Shown here in pieces: positions 1-5,177 of a DNA stretch of 7,622 bases. How positions within the stretch are numbered: the stretch's first letter is position 1; the number at the start of each line of letters is the position of its first letter. The position numbers and the translations under genes are program-made. The DNA is from Gammaproteobacteria bacterium (lineage in GTDB: Bacteria > Pseudomonadota > Gammaproteobacteria > Steroidobacterales > JACDCP01): the NCBI GenBank assembly GCA_013817465.1, contig JACDCP010000155.1, positions 1 through 7,622 on the forward strand, read 5' to 3'. The notes under the pieces are model-generated. The model saw only the letters and a list, made by a program, of their open reading frames with translations. It was not told where the DNA came from and made no database searches.

Positions 1-120
1 TTCCGTGGCACGCATACGCTGCGCGCAACCGCAGTCGACAGCGAGGACAACGTGCTTGCCGAGTCCAGTCTGGTGACGTTCTACGTCCACCAGACATCCA
101 TCGTCACGCCGGGAAGCTAG
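1..120 (+). CDS. C-terminal end of a DUF4124-type protein (partial, 5' end outside window)
   Basis: Frame 1 is open from the window edge to a TAG stop and encodes 39 residues: RGTHTLRATAVDSEDNVLAE, then a stretch rich in Ser and Val, then TFYVHQTS. This resembles the C-terminal beta-sandwich end seen in many gammaproteobacterial DUF4124 proteins (R-G-x-H-x-L ... L-A-E-S ... V-T-F-x-V), which are exported proteins of unknown function. That assignment is from remembered family pattern and not from a search. The stop codon TAG is part of the CTAG that forms the left border of the adjoining hairpin element, so the element sits exactly at the end of the gene. No link to pigment synthesis is evident, and the gene probably belongs to a different neighbourhood. 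Confidence 0.6.
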   Translation, partial: FRGTHTLRATAVDSEDNVLAESSLVTFYVHQTSIVTPGS

Positions 121-285
121 CAGATGTTGAAAAAGCCATCCATGGCTTTTTCAACTCTGCAATCCGAAAATTGCGATTTTCGGATTGCGAGCATTTTCAA
201 GAACTTAAAGTTCTTGAAAATGGCGATGCATCCCTGCATCGCCTGGCAGGCTGCGGAAAAACGGGGTTTTTCAACAGCCTGCTAG
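117..285. repeat. MITE-like element of five consecutive hairpins, complete copy
   Basis: The core (121-281) is bounded by CTAG on both sides (117-120 and 282-285). Its ends are inverted repeats: CAG-AT-GTTGAAAAA on the left, and CAG-GCT-GTTGAAAAA when the right end is reverse-complemented. Inside lie five hairpins: 126-155 (14-bp perfect stem, CC centre), 159-188 (13-bp perfect stem, TGCG loop), 192-222 (15-bp perfect stem, 1-base centre), 223-242 (8-bp stem, TCCC loop) and 247-281 (7-bp outer stem CAGGCTG/CAGCCTG plus an inner AAAAA/TTTTT stem around CGGGG). There is no coding capacity, so any mobility would need a transposase supplied in trans. CTAG is itself a palindrome and could be either a 4-bp target duplication or part of the ends. 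A related truncated copy lies at 1438-1557. Confidence 0.85.
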
Positions 286-304
286 TGCCGAGTCTCGCAA
301 GTAC

Positions 305-396
305 GAGGAAAAACGGGGACATCCCTGATTTTCGAACGCCATAGTCTGGCAGGCCCGAGCATGCTTTTTGCAAAATCAGGAATGTCCCCCTTTTTC
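305..396. repeat. GGGGACAT inverted-repeat element (REP-like)
   Basis: The left arm 315-332 reads GGGGACATCCCTGATTTT. The right arm 372-389, reverse-complemented, reads GGGGACATTCCTGATTTT, a match at 17 of 18 positions. An A-tract lies outside the left arm (309-313) and a T-tract outside the right arm (391-395), so the whole unit is symmetrical around a loop of about 39 bases. The general form (A-tract, GGGGACA, CCTGATTTT) recalls REP-like repeats associated with IS200-type REP transposases in gammaproteobacteria; that link is from memory. The right end runs into the chorismatase gene, whose TGA stop (397-395) begins in the T-tract. The 12-mer GGAAAAACGGGG at 307-318 also occurs at 255-266 in the neighbouring hairpin element. 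Bases 286-304 hold nothing I recognise. Confidence 0.8.
309..390 (-). terminator. Probable intrinsic terminator of the chorismatase gene
   Basis: Read on the minus strand just past the TGA stop, an RNA would fold GGGGACAUUCCUGAUUUU against AAAAUCAGGGAUGUCCCC, with the one difference between arms becoming a G-U wobble, followed by GUUUUU. Read on the plus strand, the same position is a C-A mismatch, but a U-tract also follows, so weaker termination of plus-strand transcripts is possible. The loop of about 39 bases is larger than in typical terminators, which lowers confidence. Confidence 0.55.
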
Positions 397-1414
397 AGAA
401 CGCGCAGGCGGCTTCGACCTCCAGCACGAGCTCGCGGCGGCAGATGTCCCCGCGCAGAATGACGATCTGTTCGTTGGCCTGGAGATGCGCCGCGAGCGCC
501 TCCCGGGCGGCCGGCAGGTCCTCACGCCGCCGCAGGTATAACCGGAAGCACGCATCGCGGCCGGCGCATCCGGCAAGCTTGCCTTTTGCCTGAGCCGCTG
601 CGCGGGTCATCAGCGCCTCAATGTTGCGAAAAGTCTCGTTGACCTGCTGGCCGACGCTGCCGTCATGGTACGACTCGTGGCCGACGATGCTGGCGGTGCC
701 CGATACGAGCAACTGGTGCTTGCCGTTCAGCTCGAGCAAAACCGCACGCGAGAAAGACGGGCTGCGCGGACCGAATTGCCGCGGATAGTGATAGGCGCTC
801 GTCTGCCGGGGATTCTCCACCGCATGACTCGGCTCCTTGCCGGCGAGAAGCGAAATCGTCAGCGGCGTGCCGGAGTCGGTGCCGATGGCGGTTCCCGCCG
901 GAAAGTGCCGCTCTCGATAGCCGAGCGCATCGAGGGCGACCGCGCGGCCGAGAGAAAACTGGCGGTAGCGCTCCGCATCTCCACAGCCCGCATTGATGTC
1001 GGGGAAGAGATTCCAGACACGCAGCAGATGCGGATATCCGCGCTTCCGCACCAAAGTCAGCAGCCGCTTGTACGCCTGACAGACGATATCGTCGATTCGC
1101 TGACCTGTGGACACCGCGGTCTGCAGATGCGCCGCGAGATAAAAGCGGCTTTCCATGAAGTGGATGTCCACCGCATGCCCGCCGTCCACTTCGCCCGCCG
1201 TATACCACGCCTCCTCCCGGGGCCCGTCGCCGATCGGTTCGATGAACAGCGCAAAGACGTTGTCCTCCTGAGCTCCGCCGGCTGCCGGCGCGAAACAGAA
1301 GCGGAATAATTCCGTCAGACCTGTCGGAGGGGCGCCGCGTGCTGCGCATTGCGGCTGCACGGCAAGCATGGGCCGGCCGGGACGCGAAACCCGTCGTTTC
1401 GCTTCGCCGATCAT
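395..1414 (-). CDS. xanB2: XanB2-type chorismatase (3-/4-hydroxybenzoate-forming chorismate hydrolase)
   Basis: The 339-residue protein belongs to the FkbO/Hyg5/XanB2 chorismatase family. XanB2 cleaves chorismate to pyruvate plus 3-hydroxybenzoate (the xanthomonadin starter) and 4-hydroxybenzoate (which can feed ubiquinone synthesis). Motifs in order: VWNLFPDIN (133-141), ERYRQF (148-153), GTAIG (174-178), ENPRQTSAYHYPRQFGPR (200-217), SGTASIVGHES (238-248), QVNETFRNIEAL (257-268) and a C-terminal RGDICRRELVLEVEA (321-335). The acidic residues of that last block align, by motif, with the catalytic glutamate region of Hyg5/FkbO. The protein looks full length. The ATG at 1414 has no clear Shine-Dalgarno but overlaps the stop of the upstream remnant frame as TGATG, suggesting coupled translation. 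An internal ATG at 1369 (MLAVQPQ) is an alternative start, since clear similarity begins later. The gene lies between two copies of a hairpin repeat, and its stop codon sits at the edge of another repeat. The xanB2 symbol is by family and context; product specificity cannot be read from the sequence. Confidence 0.88.
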   Translation of the reverse strand: MIGEAKRRVSRPGRPMLAVQPQCAARGAPPTGLTELFRFCFAPAAGGAQEDNVFALFIEPIGDGPREEAWYTAGEVDGGHAVDIHFMESRFYLAAHLQTAVSTGQRIDDIVCQAYKRLLTLVRKRGYPHLLRVWNLFPDINAGCGDAERYRQFSLGRAVALDALGYRERHFPAGTAIGTDSGTPLTISLLAGKEPSHAVENPRQTSAYHYPRQFGPRSPSFSRAVLLELNGKHQLLVSGTASIVGHESYHDGSVGQQVNETFRNIEALMTRAAAQAKGKLAGCAGRDACFRLYLRRREDLPAAREALAAHLQANEQIVILRGDICRRELVLEVEAACAF

Positions 1415-1824
1415 CAGGAGCGAACTGACGCACCAGGCAGTTTGTTGAAAAAGCCATCCATGGCTTTTTCAACTCTGCGAACCGCAAATTGTGACTTTCG
1501 AATAGCGAGCATTTTTAAGAACCTGCGGTTCTCGAAAACAATGGCGATGCATCCCTGAAATGTCTGGTATCCCCTCGCGCCGTTCTCCGACGTGAAATCC
1601 GCGCCCGGCTTCAGCACGCTGATCCGGCGGGCTTCATCGAGAACGCCGAGCTCTTCGAGAATCGGGACGTTCATCGGCGGCAGCGATTCGCCGATATGAA
1701 AACGCGGATGCGCATCCTTCTCGAACAGTTCGACGCTCCAGCCTCTGCGGCTCAGCAGCGTTGCGGCAGTCATGCCCGCAGGTCCGCCCCCGATGATGAT
1801 TACGTCACAGTCTAAAGAACCCAT
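1414..1824 (-). pseudogene. FAD-dependent oxidoreductase (halogenase-like family), truncated after codon 89 by a repeat
   Basis: From ATG 1824 the frame encodes a flavoprotein N-terminus. It has a Rossmann dinucleotide motif, CDVIIIGGGPAGMTAATLL (6-24), with the ribose-binding acid in VELFEKD (31-37), and RFHIGESLPPMNVPILEELG (41-60) as in tryptophan-halogenase and geranylgeranyl-reductase-like oxidoreductases. Such a flavoprotein is common in aryl polyene clusters (compare XanB1). Similarity ends at residue 89 (GARGYQTF, base 1558). From base 1557 on, the frame reads through the truncated hairpin repeat for about 40 residues and ends LPGASVRS-stop at 1416-1414. Family members are usually around 400 residues or more, so the substrate part is absent and the product should be inactive. 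The TGA overlaps the chorismatase ATG (TGATG), so the frame may act only as a translated leader for it. An upstream in-frame TTG at 1875 is a less likely start. Confidence 0.82.
1438..1557. repeat. Second hairpin element, truncated at its right end
   Basis: This copy is in the same orientation as the one at 117-285. It starts with CAG-TTT-GTTGAAAAA and keeps the first 30-base palindrome perfectly (1444-1473). The second hairpin is degraded (about 8 of 13 pairs). The third has changed on both arms but still pairs: AGAACC/GGTTCT around TGC at 1518-1532, compared with the longer stem in the other copy. Alignment stops at ATCCCTG (1551-1557), two bases into the right arm of hairpin four. Hairpin five and the right inverted end are missing. 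The next base, 1558, is flavoprotein coding sequence. The copy lacks CTAG at its left border (CAGG instead). Confidence 0.85.
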
Positions 1825-1978
1825 GAGATTGGATTGTACTTGAAGGAAAACTCGCTCAAAATAGCTTGCGCGCAATAGTATCCGTCGTTCTCCAGCGGCT
1901 TTTGTGACGTCGAGAAAGTCCGCGGCGGTTGTTCTGCGTTTTCAGCATCACACCACAGCGGGGATTGCGGTGGCGGAA
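1825..1978. promoter_or_regulatory. Divergent intergenic region with overlapping candidate promoters
   Basis: This 154-bp spacer separates the leftward flavoprotein/chorismatase unit from the rightward pigment operon, so it should carry promoters for both. Leftward candidate: TTTTGA (1861-1856), 17-base spacer, TACAAT (1838-1833), which would start transcription only a few bases before ATG 1824, so the transcript could be nearly leaderless; no Shine-Dalgarno is visible there. Rightward candidate: TTGTAC (1834-1839), 18-base spacer, AAAATA (1858-1863). The two overlap, so they could exclude each other. Both are weak consensus matches in an AT-richer patch. No operator palindrome or riboswitch is evident. 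Confidence 0.35.
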
Positions 1979-2254
1979 ATGAACCATGAAGAACATCGGC
2001 TCGCAGCGCTTATCGTCGATGTCTTGAATCTCGAGGACATCAGGCCGGAGGACATCGAGCCGACCGAGCCGCTGTTCGACGGTGGTTTGAATCTCGACTC
2101 CATCGATGCGTTGGAGATCGCCGTCGCGGTCGCGCAGAGCTACGGCGTGCATCTGCGGGCCGAGGACGAGGAAACAAAATCCGTATTCGCGACCTTGCGC
2201 AGCCTGTCGGAATATATCGAGCGGCAGGTGAGCCTTCGCCAGGCGAGCTGAGCG
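1979..2254 (+). CDS. Acyl carrier protein of the aryl polyene pathway (XanC-like)
   Basis: A small acidic protein of about 90 residues with the classic ACP layout: helix 1 RLAALIVDVLNL (7-18), then EPLFDGGLNLDSIDALEIAV with the phosphopantetheine-accepting Ser41 in the D-S-I motif, then helix III and IV regions ending SLSEYIERQVSLRQAS. In xanthomonadin synthesis XanC is the ACP that receives 3-hydroxybenzoate from the ligase and carries the growing polyene. It is the first gene of the rightward operon, 22 bases before the ligase gene, which supports that pairing. I chose ATG 1979 because similarity begins just after it. GTG 1970 is an alternative with a better placed GGGGA (1960-1964), and the frame is open further upstream to 1904 without ACP similarity. 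Confidence 0.88.
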
Positions 2255-2273
2255 CGCGATTGCCCCGCAGAAA

Positions 2274-3623
2274 ATGATGCGCACGCCGGGCGGCCGGTTG
2301 GCCGTGCTGTCGAGGAAGCCTGCCGGACAGCTCGCTATTTCGGGCGGGCGCACGATCGACTGCGGCAGCTTCCTTGCAGACGCCACGGCCTGGGCGGAAC
2401 GCCTGCCCGACCGGCCTTACGCAATCAACCTCTGCGTCGATCGCTATCTTTTTCTCGTCGGGTTCATCGCCGTCGTTCTGCGCGGCCAATGCAATCTGTT
2501 GCTGCCCGGAAGGCAGCCCGGGACTATTCACGAAGCTCTGCGCTCGTTTCCCGACGCCTGGCTGTTGCACGACGGAGCGGTCGAGCTGCCGGACGCGATC
2601 GCGCTCGGAATCTCGCATGGCAGCGCTTCGGCCGCCCATGTCGGGGCGATTCCCGACGTGCCGGGCGCGCAAACAGCCGCCATCGTGTTCACATCCGGCA
2701 GCACCGGTGCCCCGCAGCCCATGCGCAAATCCTGGCACACGCTGGTGGAAGGCGCGCGCGTGAACGCTGGTTATGTGTCCGGCGATGCGGCCGGCGGTGG
2801 AGGGCTGGTTGCAACGGTGCCGCCCTGGCACATGTACGGGCTCGAGTGGTCGGTGCTGTTTCCCCTGGTCGCGGACTGGACGATTTACTGTGATGAGGCA
2901 TTTTTCCCGGCCGATATCCGGGTCGCGCTCGGAAAGCTGCCCGGGCCGCGCGTACTGGTGTCGACGCCACTGCACCTGCGGGCTATCGTCAAATCCAGGC
3001 TTCGGTTTCCGCGGGTAGACACGGTGCTGTGCGCAACGGCGCCGCTCGACTCTGGTCTTGCGCGTGACGTGGAACAACTGCTCAGCACCCACGTGCTCGA
3101 AATCTACGGCTGCAGCGAAGCCGGCTCCCTGGCGTATCGGTGGCCCGTGCGCGATGCGGCGTGGCGTTTCTTCCGCGAGATCGATGCCGAGATGAGCGGC
3201 GGTCGCGTGCGCGTTTGCGCTGCGCACCTGGCCGAGACTGTGCAGCTCGCAGATACGCTGGAGTTCCAAACGGATGGTCGTTTCTCGTTGCGGGGTCGCG
3301 ACGGCGATATGGTCAAGATCGGCGGACGGCGCGCGTCGCTGAGCGAGCTGAACAATCGGCTGCTGGCCCTGGAGGGCGTGGATGACGGTATCGTGTTTTA
3401 TCCGCCGTCGTTCGGACTCGAGGATTCCGGGCGGCTGTCTGCATTGGTAGTGTCGGTCAGCCGCAGCGCCGAAGACATACGCCAGGAGCTCGCCACTGTC
3501 GTCGACAACGTGTTCATGCCTCGCCCTATCAGGCTCGTGGACGGCTTGCCCCGCTCGGATGCCGGGAAACTTCGTCGCGAGGACCTGTTGAAGCTGCTGC
3601 ACGTCGAAAGAGGACGGGCGTGA
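2274..3623 (+). CDS. Acyl-AMP ligase loading the aromatic starter onto ACP (XanA2-like)
   Basis: A 449-residue adenylate-forming enzyme of the ANL superfamily. Visible motifs are the P-loop FTSGSTGAPQPMRKSW (139-154), VPPWHMYGLEWS (182-193), the adenine-binding EIYGCSEAGS (276-285), the hinge region LRGRDGDMVKIGGRR (339-353) and LPRSDAGKLRRED (425-437), with Lys432 as the expected adenylation lysine. In Xanthomonas, XanA2 uses ATP to activate 3-hydroxybenzoate and transfers it to the ACP XanC; the neighbouring ACP and the chorismatase across the spacer fit that role. It is shorter than acyl-CoA synthetases (usually 500 or more residues), as expected for this compact ligase type. The start is the ATGATG at 2274/2277; the Shine-Dalgarno is poor. 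Its stop overlaps the next gene's start (GTGA). Substrate is inferred from context. Confidence 0.85.
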   Translation: MMRTPGGRLAVLSRKPAGQLAISGGRTIDCGSFLADATAWAERLPDRPYAINLCVDRYLFLVGFIAVVLRGQCNLLLPGRQPGTIHEALRSFPDAWLLHDGAVELPDAIALGISHGSASAAHVGAIPDVPGAQTAAIVFTSGSTGAPQPMRKSWHTLVEGARVNAGYVSGDAAGGGGLVATVPPWHMYGLEWSVLFPLVADWTIYCDEAFFPADIRVALGKLPGPRVLVSTPLHLRAIVKSRLRFPRVDTVLCATAPLDSGLARDVEQLLSTHVLEIYGCSEAGSLAYRWPVRDAAWRFFREIDAEMSGGRVRVCAAHLAETVQLADTLEFQTDGRFSLRGRDGDMVKIGGRRASLSELNNRLLALEGVDDGIVFYPPSFGLEDSGRLSALVVSVSRSAEDIRQELATVVDNVFMPRPIRLVDGLPRSDAGKLRREDLLKLLHVERGRA

Positions 3624-4618
3624 GCGCGCGGTTGCGGCATCCGGCCCGCGAGCCGCTACAGCACGGCCCCCCTGACGCATCGATGCACTCCGTGCCGCAA
3701 GATCCGGGCCGGCGCCCGGCCGGCGGCGCAGCGACCTGGCGCGAACGGCCGGAAGCCGGAACCGTGCTGGGCATTCGCATTCTCGAGTGGATCGCACTGC
3801 GGCTGGGACGCCGCGCGCTTCATCGGGTGCTGATCCCGGTCACTCTTTATTTTCTGCTGGTACGCGGATTCGAGCGCCGTGCTTCGCGACAGTTCCTGGC
3901 TCGCGTAACTGATCGCCCCGCGTCGTTGCAACAGATATTCGAGCATTTCCTTACGTTCGCGCGCATGAGCGCAGACCGGTTCTATTTCCTTACGGAGCGG
4001 GTCGGGAGCGTTCCTGTGACCTATCACGGCCTGGATGCCCTCGGGCGGCTGGTGGATCAGGGGCGGGGTGGCATATTTCTCGGTTCGCATATCGGCTCGT
4101 TCGAAGCGGCGCGCTGCATAAGCTCCCGGCATTCGGGCGTGGTCATGCGCATAGTTCTCGACCGCGCCGTCAATCGCAAACTGATGGGCCGGCTGGAAGC
4201 AATGAACCGCGATTTTGCGTCAGCGGTCATCGACCCGGAGCAATCGGCAGCCGGCTTCGGTCTCAAGATCGCCGAAGCATTGAGCGACGGCCAGTGGGTC
4301 GGCTTTCTCGCCGATCGGCATCGCCCGGGCGACCGCACGGTGAGCTGCGAGTTTCTCGGTGGCCGGGCGAAGTTTCCGCTCGGCCCCTTCCTGATCGCTG
4401 CCGCGTTCAAAGCGCCGGACGTGTGCATTTTCCCTCTCTTTATCGAAGGGCGCTACGAGGTCTATTTCGAGGTGGTCAGCAGCTCGTTCACCGTGCCCCG
4501 TCAAGATCGCGAAGCGCGACTCGCCGAATACGTTCAGGCTTACGCCGATCGTCTCGCTGCGCATGTCCGGCGTGCTCCCTGCAACTGGTTCAATTTCTAT
4601 GACTTCTGGGCGGATTAA
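3620..4618 (+). CDS. LPLAT-family acyltransferase (HtrB/LpxL-like)
   Basis: A 332-residue member of the lysophospholipid/lipid A-type acyltransferase superfamily. The HX4E catalytic motif is seen as GSHIGSFEAAR, with His157 and Glu162. Other family features are W40-R41-E42 at the start of similarity, a hydrophobic membrane-associating stretch LIPVTLYFLLVRGF (71-84), ADRHRPGD (231-238), the substrate-pocket region FPLGPFLIAAAFKAP (252-266) and a C-terminal NWFNFYDFWAD. Such acyltransferases are standard in aryl polyene clusters, where they are thought to attach the aryl polyene acyl chain to a membrane lipid or glycolipid acceptor; the acceptor here is unknown. The GTG start at 3620 overlaps the ligase stop by 4 bases. 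ATG 3683 is an alternative start, because the first 39 residues look unconserved and low in structure. The 3' end overlaps the LolA-like gene by 20 bases. Confidence 0.87.
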   Translation: MSARLRHPAREPLQHGPPDASMHSVPQDPGRRPAGGAATWRERPEAGTVLGIRILEWIALRLGRRALHRVLIPVTLYFLLVRGFERRASRQFLARVTDRPASLQQIFEHFLTFARMSADRFYFLTERVGSVPVTYHGLDALGRLVDQGRGGIFLGSHIGSFEAARCISSRHSGVVMRIVLDRAVNRKLMGRLEAMNRDFASAVIDPEQSAAGFGLKIAEALSDGQWVGFLADRHRPGDRTVSCEFLGGRAKFPLGPFLIAAAFKAPDVCIFPLFIEGRYEVYFEVVSSSFTVPRQDREARLAEYVQAYADRLAAHVRRAPCNWFNFYDFWAD

Positions 4619-5177
4619 GCCTCTTTTTATCCTTGCGGTCCTGCCCTGGATTGCCTGGGCCGGGTCGCCGGACAGCTTCGAGGCGATCCTCGAGGGCATC
4701 GACACGCCGCGCGGCGTCTCCATCCCGTTCGTCGAGAAACGCCAGAATTCGCTGCTCGACGAGCCGCTGGTGCTGACCGGAGAAGTTATTTTCGACCACG
4801 ATGGACGGCTGTCTAAAATTGTCGAGATCCCTTTTCGCGAGCGCGTCACCATTTCTCGCGATGCGGTCGAGCTCGAACGCGAAGGGCGAACGAAGCGGCT
4901 GTCCCTGCGCCGCAAGGAAGATGTCGGCGCGTTCTATGTCGCGCTGCGGGCCCTGCTCGAGGGCGACGCGAAGACTCTGCTGGACCTGTTCGAAGTGGAG
5001 ACAGCAATCGATGGCGGATGCTGGACCATCATGCTCGTGCCGGACGCCGGGCCGCTGAGCGAATTCCTCGAGAGCATGACGATCTCGGGAAGCGCAGCGC
5101 AGGTGTCGCGCATCCGCACCGTGCATTTCGACGGCAATTGGCAGGAGCTGTCCTTCAACGCGGACCCCGCTGAGTGA
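4599..5177 (+). CDS. LolA-like periplasmic carrier protein
   Basis: A 192-residue exported protein. It has an N-terminal signal peptide: positive start, hydrophobic core PLFILAVLPWIAW and a likely cleavage after AWA (about residue 21). The mature part begins SFEAILEGIDTPRGVSIPFV, then EKRQNSLLDEPLVLTGEV, like LolA proteins, whose half-open beta barrel shields acyl chains of lipoproteins on the way to the outer membrane. No lipobox cysteine is present, so it is likely soluble in the periplasm. LolA-related proteins next to an MMPL exporter are typical of aryl polyene clusters, and a role handling the exported aryl-polyene lipid is inferred. I preferred ATG 4599 because the signal peptide follows at once; ATG 4563 in the same frame would add 12 unneeded residues inside the acyltransferase gene. 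The stop overlaps the MMPL start (GTGA). Confidence 0.8.
   Translation: MTSGRIKPLFILAVLPWIAWAGSPDSFEAILEGIDTPRGVSIPFVEKRQNSLLDEPLVLTGEVIFDHDGRLSKIVEIPFRERVTISRDAVELEREGRTKRLSLRRKEDVGAFYVALRALLEGDAKTLLDLFEVETAIDGGCWTIMLVPDAGPLSEFLESMTISGSAAQVSRIRTVHFDGNWQELSFNADPAE

Noticed and set aside
126..155. First perfect palindrome as a classical intrinsic terminator of the DUF4124-type gene
   Set aside because: The stem is perfect but has only a 2-base centre and ends in TTTTTCAAC that is part of the stem rather than a free U-tract. A role in termination is possible but not shown.
117..285. CRISPR array or integron attC site as an explanation of the hairpin series
   Set aside because: The hairpins differ in sequence and are not separated by unique spacers, so it is not CRISPR. 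There are no attC core sites or integron integrase, and the inverted ends with CTAG fit a MITE-like element better.
665..1309. A 214-residue plus-strand frame opposite the chorismatase
   Set aside because: It is Arg-rich with no motif, while the minus strand carries a full set of chorismatase motifs over the same bases.
1414..1557. Repeat-encoded residues in the flavoprotein remnant as a genuine C-terminal domain
   Set aside because: The bases are the second copy of the hairpin repeat, found outside genes at 117-285, so the encoded residues are most likely accidental.
1904..1978. N-terminal extension of the ACP from ATG 1904
   Set aside because: The extra 25 residues have no ACP similarity and lie in the divergent spacer; ACPs of this type usually begin just before the first helix.
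2040..3797. A 585-residue open frame on the minus strand opposite the ACP and ligase genes
   Set aside because: It lies opposite two genes with clear family motifs, is rich in Arg, Ala, Gln and Pro with no recognisable domain, and is the kind of long antisense frame expected in GC-rich coding DNA.
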